From Botryotinia globosa (Eukaryota > Ascomycota > Leotiomycetes > Helotiales > Sclerotiniaceae), in NCBI GenBank assembly GCA_014898425.1, contig RCSZ01000004.1, positions 496,001-560,000 of the forward strand: a DNA stretch of 64,000 nucleotides, given 5' to 3'. Under the pieces are notes generated by a model that worked only from the letters and a program-made list of their open reading frames with translations, was not told the DNA's origin and did not search any database. The translations under genes and the position numbers were made by a program. This document shows positions 23,782 to 34,458 of this stretch, piece by piece (within the stretch, counting starts at the first letter, position 1; each line of letters begins with the position of its first letter).

Positions 23782-26142
23782 CTATCCATAAAACTCCAGT
23801 TCTTCAAGAGCATTACTCAAACCCTGTTTGGCCTTTGTCTTTTTCTCGAGTTCCGCCTCGATTCTTCGCATCTCGGCTAGATTGGCAGCCTGGCTTTCCA
23901 GCTGCTCGGCTCTCCTCAAGATCATGAAATCTAGCTCTTCCGCTGTATCATCAAGTTTCTTCCTATCATCTTCTCTTGCTTCTTGAAATCTTAGATAATT
24001 CGCTCGCAAGTTAGAGATTTCGAGATCGGTCCTCTCCTGCTGTTCTCGTAACAATTGCGCCTCTGATTCCGAGCTATGATTATTTCCGGACTCGATATCA
24101 TTCGTCGAGACTGGCTGAGACAATGGGATCTCTTCGATTGTCTCGTTTGACGTCAGGGAATCATTGAAGGTGGGAGGTGTTGCGAATGTGGAAGCGTCGC
24201 TTGAATCTGTGCTTGCTGAGATGTGGCTAGAGTCGAATTCGATTTGGTTATCGATTTGTGCCATCTCCTCTGTTCCGCTTGGTCGCATTGTGGGGGGAGT
24301 GGCGAAGCCCCATAGGTCGTCTGTCCGTCGTACATCATCTCCTGCATCCTCTGTTTCGTTTGGTTGGAGTGATGGTGTATCATCAACCTCTTTTGGCAAT
24401 GTCTCTCCGAAACCGATGCTTTCATCTGGCGTCGTTGGCTCTCCTGAATATGTTCCTTCATCTGACGTCAATGTCTCACCCGATTCCAACGCTCCCTCAG
24501 GCGTAGTTGTCTCATCTGGCATTATCGATTGATCATCTGTCAATGCAGGTGTAGGGGACAAGCGAGAAGTGGCCGAGTTACGATCTGATGGCACGAGATC
24601 TTGCTCGATCTGCGGCTCATCTCCGGCTACGAACAAAGGAGTTCCGGGCGGGCTGGTGGCTGGGGATGGAGGAGGATCATAGGCTTTCCGCGGCTCGGTA
24701 GTGAAAGGTCCAAAACGCTCGCCAGTAGATGGCGTGATCAATTGTAGAGGGTACTTTTCTGCCGTTTTTGCCGTCCTGTCTCGGTTTCTATAGCCTCTCG
24801 CCCAACTTTTCTCGTCGTGTAGCACCACACTTGCCATCCGTGGCTTGAGGGGTCTAGGTGTCTTGGGAATCCTGGGCGATCTTTGCGCCAGGGAAACACG
24901 AGATCTCATCCCACCGCTATTCAGCTGCGAAGCTCCTCTCCCTCTCCTACGAGCAACGCCGACTGGAGAGTCTTCCGGTGTCAAAACCCCGATTCGCATT
25001 CCACCAGCACCGGCACGATGATGGCGAGGTCGCGAATTGTGAACAGTTTCGTCGTGGTTGACGTGCGTGTGGCCATGCTTCTCAAACCATTCGCGAAATT
25101 CCGCAAATTTCCTGGTATGTCCCCTTTTTCTCATTGCTGACCCAATTAATACCCAGAAAGTCCTGCCTCCTATATGAGATTGCTGATTTTGACGCTCCGT
25201 CACCAGATTAAAAAGGAAGTTCTGCTCTTCTCGAGTCCAATACGTAGGAGCTCTAGCTGGTTCTGGTGCCGCGACAGTCTCGGTAGTCTCAGCGGTTGCA
25301 GAGCTCTCAGCGATGACTGGTGTTGTAGCCAATCTAGCTACATATGCTGCTCTAGTGCTGTCGGACTTGGTATTTTTGAATTGTCTATAATTTCGTACCT
25401 CCTTGTCAACATCATCTATACTCTCAGGCCACAGTAGAGCAATGTTACTCTGCATAACCTTCTTGCGCCAGTACATCCAACAGTCGTGCACTCCGAGAGT
25501 TGCACCGGTTTTTATTCCAACGTCTACGCACGCTCTGTTGAGAATCTCTATCCCGCTCAAGTAATCATCGTCGGAACTCTCTGTAATCGATTCGGTGATA
25601 ACGTCACACATCTGCTTGGTGAAGCGGCGAATTGGGCCCCCGGCATGCTCGGAAAGGAGCTCGTACTCATCCTCGGCTCTTGATCGAGGGACTTCCTCTC
25701 TCTCTGGGGAAGGCGCGGCCTCTACAGGATGTGAGACCATGCGGGCTGACTCGAACTCCTGCAATGTGTCTGCAGATCCTGCAGCGTCGCTAAGCGAAGT
25801 TCTCGCGGTGTCGAAGTGTGTATTTTCCGATCTCTGAGTGGTGGTCTCACGCGTACCACGACCGAGGCGCGAAGGTTGTCGAGCCGCTTGATTGCGGCGT
25901 GGAATTCGAGGAGAAAATGTATTAATTGGTCTATAGACTGGTCTGTAGTTTGGTCTATAGCGATCCACTTTTCTTCCCTGTGGCTTTCGAAGTTGTCTTG
26001 AAGGGTATAATTCCGAGTCTCTCCTCGAGGCTTGAGAAGCTTCCCACGCTTCTCTTTGTGGCCTTAACATATATTCCTCTCTTCTTGGTGGATCGTCATT
26101 ATCGCGTTTTCCGAAGGAATTGGTGCCTCCATGTTGTTCCAT
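23782..26142 (-). CDS. SANT/Myb-like protein A with C-terminal coiled coil
   Basis: A single uninterrupted frame of 786 residues, not recognised as a named gene. The N terminus (1-170) is polar and basic with repeated YRP words. A first SANT-like region spans about 170-260 (CWMYWRKKV at its end). A second, clearer one begins YWTREEQNFLFNLV near residue 295 and ends AEFREWFEKHG. Both have the spaced aromatic residues of SANT/Myb-like three-helix domains. The middle is S/T/P/E-rich with repeated TPDES and FATPPT words. The last 95 residues form a charged coiled coil. This layout (SANT-like pair, disordered acidic middle, helical tail) resembles the genes at 28.2, 32.7 and 35.5 kb. DNA or chromatin binding is inferred. 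No homeodomain was seen here. Confidence 0.72.
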   Translation of the reverse strand: MEQHGGTNSFGKRDNDDPPRREEYMLRPQREAWEASQASRRDSELYPSRQLRKPQGRKVDRYRPNYRPVYRPINTFSPRIPRRNQAARQPSRLGRGTRETTTQRSENTHFDTARTSLSDAAGSADTLQEFESARMVSHPVEAAPSPEREEVPRSRAEDEYELLSEHAGGPIRRFTKQMCDVITESITESSDDDYLSGIEILNRACVDVGIKTGATLGVHDCWMYWRKKVMQSNIALLWPESIDDVDKEVRNYRQFKNTKSDSTRAAYVARLATTPVIAESSATAETTETVAAPEPARAPTYWTREEQNFLFNLVTERQNQQSHIGGRTFWVLIGSAMRKRGHTRKFAEFREWFEKHGHTHVNHDETVHNSRPRHHRAGAGGMRIGVLTPEDSPVGVARRRGRGASQLNSGGMRSRVSLAQRSPRIPKTPRPLKPRMASVVLHDEKSWARGYRNRDRTAKTAEKYPLQLITPSTGERFGPFTTEPRKAYDPPPSPATSPPGTPLFVAGDEPQIEQDLVPSDRNSATSRLSPTPALTDDQSIMPDETTTPEGALESGETLTSDEGTYSGEPTTPDESIGFGETLPKEVDDTPSLQPNETEDAGDDVRRTDDLWGFATPPTMRPSGTEEMAQIDNQIEFDSSHISASTDSSDASTFATPPTFNDSLTSNETIEEIPLSQPVSTNDIESGNNHSSESEAQLLREQQERTDLEISNLRANYLRFQEAREDDRKKLDDTAEELDFMILRRAEQLESQAANLAEMRRIEAELEKKTKAKQGLSNALEELEFYG

Positions 26143-26233
26143 GTCGAATTAGTTTTGGGGAGGAGGTGGTTGTGGTGGATGTTGTTGTAAGATGTTGAAA
26201 GTAGGAAGAAATCCAGAACCCTCAAGTAATTCT

Positions 26234-26860
26234 CAAGAGTTCGCCTAGCGATGTAGTAAACCGTAGAGGCAGAGAACGTATCAAGTAAAGAAGGAGGGAA
26301 TTCAACCCGATTGTCTCTGGAGATTGAGTTATTGTGTAATGTTGTATGTTGCGAGAGAGGAAAATAGTTCTTCTGGAGCGGTGCGAGAAGGATGGTTAAA
26401 TCTATCTTGCAACCTCGCCTAGCAACGAGAAAAACAGTATTTACAGTACAGACTGCGGTGAAAACACGATAGTGCCCTCAAGTCCATAGGTATTCAGTAC
26501 GTTCATCGCGACGAAAAAATTCTATGAGCGGGACAAGCCGTAGTGAGAAACGCGCTAGCGTTCCAGAGTCTATGTTCACTATGGACATCATGTCTAAAGA
26601 ATCGTATGGTCAGTACAGACTGTAGCAAATACCGAGTCAGCGCTCTCGAGTTCATTCTCAAGTGAGGTAGATTGTGAGCCGTATGGACTGTAGTGGAAAA
26701 TGCGACAGAAATTCGAAGTGCATTCTCCAAACATCCGTCGCGAAGGCACATCAGATGAACCGTATGAACCTTAATGGGTGACGTGACAGGTGAATCTCGA
26801 ACTTCTCAGCAACGCGAAAAGCCGTATGAGCCTTAGCGAATGGTAGAGTGAGAATTTTTC
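26234..26860. repeat. Diverged tandem repeats upstream of SANT gene A
   Basis: Six or seven degenerate units spaced about 60-90 bp share a core like GAGCCGTATGGACTGTAG followed by GTGACAG or GAGTGAG. Clearest copies are near 26444, 26530, 26613, 26677, 26756 and 26819. They lie within 0.1-0.7 kb of the gene A start codon and could be transcribed in its leader. Units are too diverged to be a recent expansion. Confidence 0.55.
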
Positions 26861-28166
26861 CAATGGAAGGAGTTTGCTTCGGCAACCTTGATTTCTCAGT
26901 ACGTTGAATTGTTCAAAACTGTTGGGACATGTGTTCGCTTCTCATCTTTGACTTATCACACTTTCTATTCACTATTACACTAGTTTCGTCGCAGTTTGAG
27001 ATATATATTAATCCTTGGTATTGTCTTCGCCAAAGAGCATAGCAACCAAGTATCTGGGGTTTCTACTCATGACTTGGTAGTACTGCAGCAGCGTATCTGG
27101 AACTGGAGGGATATTACGAAAGTGATCTTCCGAGCTGTAACTTTCATACTGCCACAAGTAAAAGTTGGCCAGTCATCTCCCAGAATCATCCAAATTTCTT
27201 CTTGAGTGCAGATCGAGTTTGATGTTGGGATTCAAAATTAAGAAGGTGCAGGAGAACCATAGATCGGGATAGTCAAAGACCTTAACAGTATCCGTCAGTC
27301 TGATACAGCCATTAGGGTACGCTTTTATTACAGTTCCGTATCTTTCTTAACTGTTCTTAGCGTGTGGTTTGATGTTTAGATAAAATGCACCGTCAAGCTT
27401 TGGCATATAAATAATCAAAAGAGTACCTAGATTTGACTAATATATTGAGTACGGAGTATGTAACAGTTATTATTATAGTGCTATCTAATATTTGAAAGCG
27501 AATCTGTTCAGAACTTTAAGCCCGAAAGTTAAGTGATTGTAATCGTAGCATTTTCGCAGTTTGTCAATTAAATGATGCTTTTTATCGTTTATTTGACTGT
27601 TATATCAATCTAAACCCTCATGTCTTACCAAGTACTCAGCAGTGAACCGATGAGACCCCACACTATCCGAAACATAACCTCTCTCCCCCTCAAGCCCGTC
27701 CACAAGAGTTGAATAGTCCAAAGGATCTTACAAATCAAAATGGCAGAACAGTAATCTACACGCATAGAACCATGAATGGTTCGCTTAAGTGAGCTGGCCT
27801 CACTAACATAAATTCTTTATAGCATTGTTAGACCTTATGCCTGAATCGAGAAGTGCGCACTAGCAAGATGAATTACGATTATGAATGAGATAGATGTATT
27901 CTCGTTTCTTGAAGTCACTCTATATGTACACCTAAAGATTATCCAGAGAAAGCAACCAAACCAAATACCCGGTGGCCCTTAAAAGGTCTTTAAATCCCCA
28001 AGACTATTAGGACGAATCGAAAATATGTAGATAGGTATCTGACAAAGTCGTAATTATCAAGGAAACTATCCAGAGTAGTGGAAAATCTCAACCAAAGTAA
28101 AGAAATAGACACGAAACTTTTCCCAGCACAAAGAAATTACAATGCCCTCCTTACAGAAAAATACAC
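26861..28166. other. AT-rich intergenic between SANT genes A and B
   Basis: About 1.3 kb with no coding-like frame and no strong repeat. It includes the gene B 3' flank. Confidence 0.45.
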
Positions 28167-29898
28167 CTAGTAATCGTCGAGGAAGCTTTCAATCATCGCA
28201 ATACGCTTGGTGGCTTTCTCGCGAATTTCCTGTTGGACTGTAAGCTCCCGTTCTTTTGCGTATGCAGCCTTAAGCTCCAGGCCTGCTCTTTCCTTGTGAG
28301 CAACGATAGCGAGTTCCAATTGTTTGTATTCCTCCTCAGCCGCGTGTACCTTTTGTTGTTCCAATTCCCGATTTGCTTTCATAACGGTGGTCACATCAGA
28401 TGTACTCTCCGGAATGTTTCTTTGTGTTGCAGGTTCGAGGAGAGGTTGTTCAACTTCGATAGTTGATATTGCAACGTCATTCGCTGAAGGTTCATTGGGT
28501 TCTACTATAATTGAGCGGCGACCAAAAGTCTCATGTTTGTCCTGAAGATTCTATATTAGAGAAAACTTTCAAAGACGCCGTGATTGAATGGTCAAAATAA
28601 AACAGAATTTTGAACTTGCCTGGGATTTCGAGTCCACCAGAATTCCCCCATGATTTTTTACTAAAATCTCCGGGCCCAGGCTGTGGCGAACTCTTTTGGC
28701 TAGGTTTTCCTCTTCTTGAAGATGATAACCAATGTCTGACACGCGATATCGCTTCAATTCCATACCTTGAAACTCTGGTCCATCGACAATAGGAGTAGAT
28801 AGTTCTTTTTCGGTCTGCAGCTTAACTTCCCTTTGAGCATCGGCTTCTTTCGCATCTATAGCTCTCTGGTTTTTATACCACAACTGAGTTTTCTTCATTA
28901 GTGACGATAGACTCGAATAATGACTTAATCAATGTACTCATACCTTGATCTGCTCTCTGCTCAAACCTGTATCTTCTTCCAACTTGTTCATCACTGGGTT
29001 GTCTAGGCCATTGTATTTTCGATACTGAACCATCAGAAGATCATGCTGCCAAGATGTAACCTGGACTTGTACATCTCCCATAGCCGTCTCAGCCCTCGAA
29101 TTATTCTGCTATTCCAACATTGTCAACAACCTTTGAACTACTGTGTGCAAAAGTCTAAAAGATAATTACCTGGAAATATTCTTCGGTTGAGGATTGAGGA
29201 ATTGAATGCTGAGGGTCAATTTGACGCGCTGCATGCCCCGGAGAATTTTGTACAGACTTCCCTCCACGAACTCGAGCTGTTCCACGCGAGGATTTCTCAA
29301 TTGTATCTGGAGTTCTTTCATCGAAGTTGTACTTTTCCCTCCCCTTGTTCTTCCAGTATATGTAAATGTTTGGGATTTTTCGGTAGATCTGATGTTGTTC
29401 TAAAGCCTTTGCCACAATATGCCAAATTTGATCTGCGGTAATGGGTTCCAGTTTGAGTTCTTGCTCTTTGTCTCGTTGACTTTTGATGCATTGGTATGCA
29501 ATATCACCCTCTTCATCCGACCAATTGCTTCCTGTCACCCAAGGTTTAGAGGCATCCTCGCCGGACTCAGTTTGGAAGAAAAGGTCACTTTTAGCGTCAG
29601 TCTCTCCATAATAGTCTTCAAATTCCTCTTTGTCTCTTTCTTCGTCCTCAGTGTCACTGAAATCCCATTGATTAGATGGACCTTTTTTCGACGATTTCAT
29701 TTTAGTTGGTTGAATCAGACGCATCCATTTAAAATAAATGGCATTTGCTTGACGATCGAATCCGTGTCCTTCCATTTCATCGGCGACATTCTCCCAGAAT
29801 GGATTGTTCTTTCCACGTGTGTCAACATGTTCCTGACGACTACAGATTTCCTTTAGCTTGGCAATCTCCTCAGATTGCCATCTTTTAAACTTTCCCAT
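28167..29898 (-). CDS. SANT-SANT-homeodomain protein B
   Basis: Four exons on the minus strand, 29898-29170, 29105-28944, 28883-28620 and 28550-28167, give 512 residues in phase. SANT-like domain 1 covers about 4-70 (FKRWQSEEIAKLKEIC). Domain 2 covers about 120-195 (NWSDEEGDIAYQ, ending YIYWKNKGREKYNFDERTPD). Exons 2-3 encode a homeodomain-like helix-turn-helix near 258-310: WQHDLLMVQYRKY, then GLSREQIKLWYKNQRA, keeping W299, N302 and R304 (homeodomain positions 48, 51 and 53). The tail is a charged coiled coil from about 400. The third intron uses a GC donor (CAG/GCAAGT at 28619); no phase-compatible GT donor is nearby. The protein is probably nuclear and DNA-binding. I do not know a named gene with this architecture. 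Gene D is an evident paralogue. Confidence 0.8.
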
Positions 29899-30481
29899 TG
29901 CAGAATCTTCTGGTAAGCAAGTGATCTAAACAAAATTATAATTAGAGTTTTGATGAAACTTGGGAGGTAGTTGCGGTAGCAAAGAAAGATCAGTTGATAG
30001 AGTAAACAATGAGAAGCTCAAGTTGCTGCCCACGGGCAAACTGGCGATTATTCAACGTTGAGAGTTCGATGATGTCTCAAACTATCTGAAGATAATACAC
30101 GGAAAAGCGGGAAGGCACGTAAGCAAACTTGCTGTGCCGCAACAGGGTTATCGCGTAAAGTCTGTTTTTAACGAATCGAGGCGCGTGTTGGTAGGTCTAA
30201 ACTGGAAAGTCACATGCACACGCGATTTTGTCCTACATCATAGGTACACGGGAAATCCTTCCATTCTTCTATGTATATCTCTACTATTGACCAGAACATG
30301 TTTCTATTATACCCTCTCCTAATCCATTCATTTATTCCAACCTCTCACATATTTTGAACCCTAGCTGTACAAGATTGATGAAAGAAGAGGCGAGTCAATT
30401 CATCTGTTTGCTGCCCCAAAGATTTTAGTTCTATATATTTAAGAATGAATGTTCAAGAATGAATGAATTCTATGGTATGCT
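29899..30481. other. Intergenic upstream of SANT-homeodomain gene B
   Basis: Promoter side of gene B. No coding frame, repeat or RNA gene recognised. Confidence 0.45.
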
Positions 30482-30949
30482 TCAAGGCTTTCTTGAGATT
30501 GCAGATGATTTGTTTTTCTCTTTAAAAGCTCTTCCCTTTAACTGCGCAGCTAGCTTATCTTCTCGAGGCTTTGTTAGTCGTTGCTCGATTTCCTCGACTC
30601 CTATTAAACTCTTCAGCTATTGAGATATAGAGATCCCCTGCACTGCAGAGAAGACTTCTCGACACTTGATTTCTGGTGATTTACTCTTTTTTGGTAGAAT
30701 TCTAGTCTCGGGGGTGTCGAGTGATGCTGCAATATTGTTCTTAACTGCAAAACTAGAGACGCTTGCCATTCTACTGGCCTCATTTACAACTGACATAGCA
30801 CATTCGCTTCCATTTGATCTGACTGGTAAAATGTCATCTGATTGCTATATCGGAGACTGGAGCGTGGAAGTAGATGGTGAATGAATGAGCAACACTTGGA
30901 AAAGTCGACTGCTCACGTAGCATATGAGAATCATTCTATAGAATTTCAT
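30482..30949 (-). pseudogene. Possible decayed coding frame with two in-frame TAG codons
   Basis: On the minus strand one frame stays open for 34, 75 and 44 codons, separated only by TAG at 30847-30845 and TAG at 30619-30617, and closes with TGA at 30484-30482. The translation looks protein-like: a serine-rich stretch, then an E/K/R-rich helix (GVEEIEQRLTKPREDKLAAQ). Each TAG could derive from CAG by one C-to-T change. No convincing start or SANT domain is visible. Alternatives are very small unrecognised exons or chance. Confidence 0.3.
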
Positions 30950-31099
30950 GGAGTAGAAGCTTGCATTTCAGATTTGTAACCGAAGTATTACCTTACCATA
31001 TGCCCGCAAAATGCAACGCGGCAACCTCTGAAGCACCGCCAAGATAGATATTCTAAATCGTGCTAACTCTTATAAAAGGGTCGAGCCATTCTCTTTCAC

Positions 31100-32065
31100 T
31101 TACATGCTTCTCTTCTTTGAGGAACCTCTCACTCGACCACCTGTAGTAACATTCACATCCAATCTACTAAACCACTTTCCCAGCCATCTCTCTTGCTCCT
31201 CATCCGCCCCGCACAACAAAATTCCCTTCAAAGTCTCAATTCCATAATCCTTATACCTTAACTCCGGAACTACATAACGAAGCTCATCTGCCCATTTGCC
31301 CGTTTTCTTGAGCTGGCGTCTTCTCAATGGTAGTCCTAACATTTTTCGAGTTTCGCCATCTGGATCGTCGTCGAGTGGACGAAAGGGACGTTTGATTGGG
31401 GATTTGTCTTTCTGGAGTAGGGATTGGTCAGTGCATGTGGAATAATGACAAGCAACAAGGAATAGATGACAATAGTCTTACTTCTTTTCCCGCTAGGGCA
31501 TTCTTTACTAATTCTAATTCCTTTTGTTGTTGTCTCTTCTCATATCCGGAGATGGGCTCGGGGAGGTTTCCAGTAGCTGCCCGGTCAATCAGTATCAAAA
31601 AAGGGTTGGATATTAGGCCAAACACACACCTCGTAGTGCATTGTCTTTCTCTCTTTTTTCTTGAGCCTCTAAGCGCTCGATAGATCGTAGCAGACGATCG
31701 CGCTCTTTAGCACTGAGAGCTCTCTCACGCGGATTCTTGAAGGAAGTATCAATGACAGCTAGAAGTTGCTTTCTAAGTTTCTCGATCCGAATTCCCAGTT
31801 CAGACTTTGGTTTTGTCTCATACCTAACAGCAAATGGTGTGTTTGAATTTCTCAATCTTTCCAGTGGGGTTTCATAGTCTTGTTCATTGTCACCAAAAAT
31901 GTTCCGAAAAGTGTTTCTTTCTGGCTCTTCATATATTTTCGGCTGAGCTGATAGCATAGAAGCCTCCTTTGTAAATCTTGGGGATCTATTTTCTTTGGGG
32001 ACCTGAAGCTTAGCTTTCGTAACCTCTCTGCGAAGGAAAGCTTGGAGACCGAGTTTTCTGGTCAT
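31100..32065 (-). CDS. Uncharacterised basic protein C
   Basis: Three exons, 32065-31630, 31576-31482 and 31411-31100, join in phase to 280 residues. Not recognised. The N terminus (MTRKLGLQAFLRREVTKAKL) is basic and amphipathic. A long charged helical stretch spans about 100-150 (LRKQLLAVID to RLEAQEKREKDN), then GYEKRQQQKELELVKNALAGKE, then a basic C-terminal part ending SSKKRSM. No SANT or homeodomain is seen, so it may be an older resident gene between the SANT genes. The stop codon overlaps a perfect splice donor (AT/GTAAGTG at 31103-31097); splicing there would replace the final Met and extend the protein by about 30 residues. Start is the first ATG of the frame. Confidence 0.65.
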
Positions 32066-32732
32066 AATGACGGGTTAAGGTGGCGGAGGCTCAAGCACTT
32101 GATATTCTTGGGAGAAGAAAAGAGAAAGCCAGTATTACTGCATATGCTTACTGCAAAGATTTCGATTTGATAACGAAGGACTTTTAGATACTAATCTAGT
32201 CCAAAAATGCGGGGTAGGCACAAGATGTTGGTGAATATCAGATCAATACCACAAGATACTGATAATATTTGCCCCTAAATTCATTCGGCAATGAAAATAA
32301 GGATTAACAATTCATAGCACGTTGACAGCGATTCTAGAGCCACGTCAGAAAACGCAAAGAGAGATAGCGATGGACTAGCTATATTCAAGTAGGCTCAGTT
32401 GCAAAGATCGATACCAGGAGACTTTGTGGCAATTTCCTGTATATGTGAGAAATGGTATCTGAAAATGATAGCAAATGTTCTGCCATTTCAAATTTCAAGT
32501 TGATCCTGAGGGCAAACTTAGGCACATCGATCTTTTTGGTTCACTTTGTTTTGTTCATCTCAGCTTTCAAAAATGTATCATACAATTTCAGCTTTGCTGA
32601 TAGTAGTTTATTATCGCTAGCTCGGAAAGTTGCGTTCCAACTTTGACCTGAATTATCTCCCACCTCTTTTCTCGTAAAAGCTCGACAGCCTTCGGTCTTC
32701 GCCAACAGTAAGAAATCCGTTCACGTTGTATC
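32066..32732. other. Divergent intergenic between genes C and D
   Basis: 667 bp between two outward-facing starts; AT-rich. No feature beyond a presumed two-way promoter. Confidence 0.4.
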
Positions 32733-34458
32733 ATGCAATCACTGTAAGTATTATCATCTTGCTTGTCTTACATTCAACGGTTTTAATTTGCTTCTGAAAG
32801 CCTTTACTGACTTTCAACCTTCCAGACCATCGATAGAGATGGAAGCCGATCCAGAACAATCGTTGGCAGAAACAGCTGCGCGTTGGAGCTGGAGCTCGCC
32901 AGAGGAAGACTGTCTAACCCGGCTTATCAAGAAACACAGGAAAAGGATTGAGGGCGGCGAGATTCACAAGGGTAATCTATTCGACGAAGTATCTATCGAG
33001 CTCAATGGACTAGGATTTGGCATAGAAAGAACCAGTTTTGCCTGTGCCAGTAAATGGCGTCGAATGAGCGACAGTCAATCAAAGCTGTGTGGCAACACGC
33101 TGTTAAATGGCTCGAGTTGGGATTCTGACTTTGATGACGCTGGAGACTTTATCACAGATGAGGATGAAGTTGATAAAGGTCCCAATAACATACTTGATAA
33201 GAATCAGAAGAAAAATAGAATCATGTGGAGCGAGGAAGAATCGAGAACCCTCTACGAGGAAGTCAAGAATTTCACGGAATTGAGAACTCAAGGAGGCTTA
33301 CCAAAGTCCTCGGCAGCGGAACTTTTCAATCATGTAGCCCCAATACTCAAAGTGAGAGGTTATGTCAGAACCCCACGAGCTTGTCAACAATATTGGCGCT
33401 CCACCGGTAGCGAGCTGTGGAACTACGATGAGCGAACTTCCGGTGATCTTAAGGTCAGGATCGAATTATGATTTGCACCAATATTTCTAACGTTCTTCTA
33501 GATACTTGATGCGCGCGGCGCAAATTTTACGGAGCCGTCTTCTCGAATTAATGATAGAGTACCAAAGGAGACTAAGAATTCAGGAGGTGTTCTTACTAAA
33601 AGTCAAATAATTGCACTAAGCCAATTAGCCACAGAATCACCCAATCCATCCACGGAGCAAAAGAAGAAGGTTGCAAAGGATCATGGCATTAGTGTCTTCC
33701 AGATTTCGGTATGATTGAGTTCTCACCACACGTTCCAAAGGTTTGTAGTTTCTAACCAGATTTCCAGAGCCATTTCGCAAATAAGAGATCCGCTCAGAAG
33801 AAGGAACTAGACAAAAATTCGTTAGACCATGGAAGTTCCAAGCGAAAGCAATTTGGAAGGCTGGACGCAGATTTCGCTGATGGTGATGAGTTGATTGTTG
33901 CTCGAGCAGATGATGTTTTCAGGGACGCAAAGAAACCCAGACAGTCAAATTCCTCCCAGATACTATTCAATAGTGATGGGAAGAATGCTCGGCTACAATC
34001 AGCTAATGAAGAAGTGAGCGAGAATGAGTATACGCCGTGTTCGATCATTGCTAAAATCAAGCTAGGATTATGTTCGTAAGCATTCTGCCTCGCCCCCACT
34101 TCCAAACCCCACGACACTGTACACGCGGGACACAGACTTTGATAGATCGAATGCCCCTATCGAAATCAACGGTTCACCTAGGCGCCCCGCAAGCAACATG
34201 ATAGATACACCGAGTTCAGATGACGAGGCTGGATTCAAAGAAATGCAAGAAATGGTGCTTGTTCAGCGTCGCAGAATCGAGGAAAGAATTGCAGCGTCAA
34301 TTGATAGACGAAAGCAACTGGAGCTGGAAACAATTAGACATCAAACCAGGGCGGATATGGAGCGAGAGGCGGCGGAAGAAACCCAGAAGAAAGTTGGCGA
34401 GGAGCTCAAGGTCGAGGCTCGATTGTGGACTAGACTCAGTCAAATCGGAAACTTGTAG
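32733..34458 (+). CDS. SANT-SANT-homeodomain-like protein D
   Basis: Five exons, 32733-32743, 32826-33453, 33502-33708, 33768-34075 and 34146-34458, give 488 residues in phase. The 11-nt first exon (ATGCAATCACT, donor GTAAGT) is favoured but an in-frame ATG at 32839 could also start. SANT-like 1 is at about 24-80 (WSWSSPEEDCLTRLIKKH). SANT-like 2 is at about 135-205 (IMWSEEESRTLYEEV, ending YWRSTGSELWNYDERTSGD), closely paralleling gene B, including the YDERT/FDERT end. A homeodomain-like segment near 240-295 ends QISSHFANKRS: N287 and R289 match homeodomain N51 and R53, but W48 is replaced by H284. A possible nuclear basic cluster follows, then a PIEI motif and a charged coiled-coil tail. 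Function unknown; probably DNA-binding. Confidence 0.75.
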
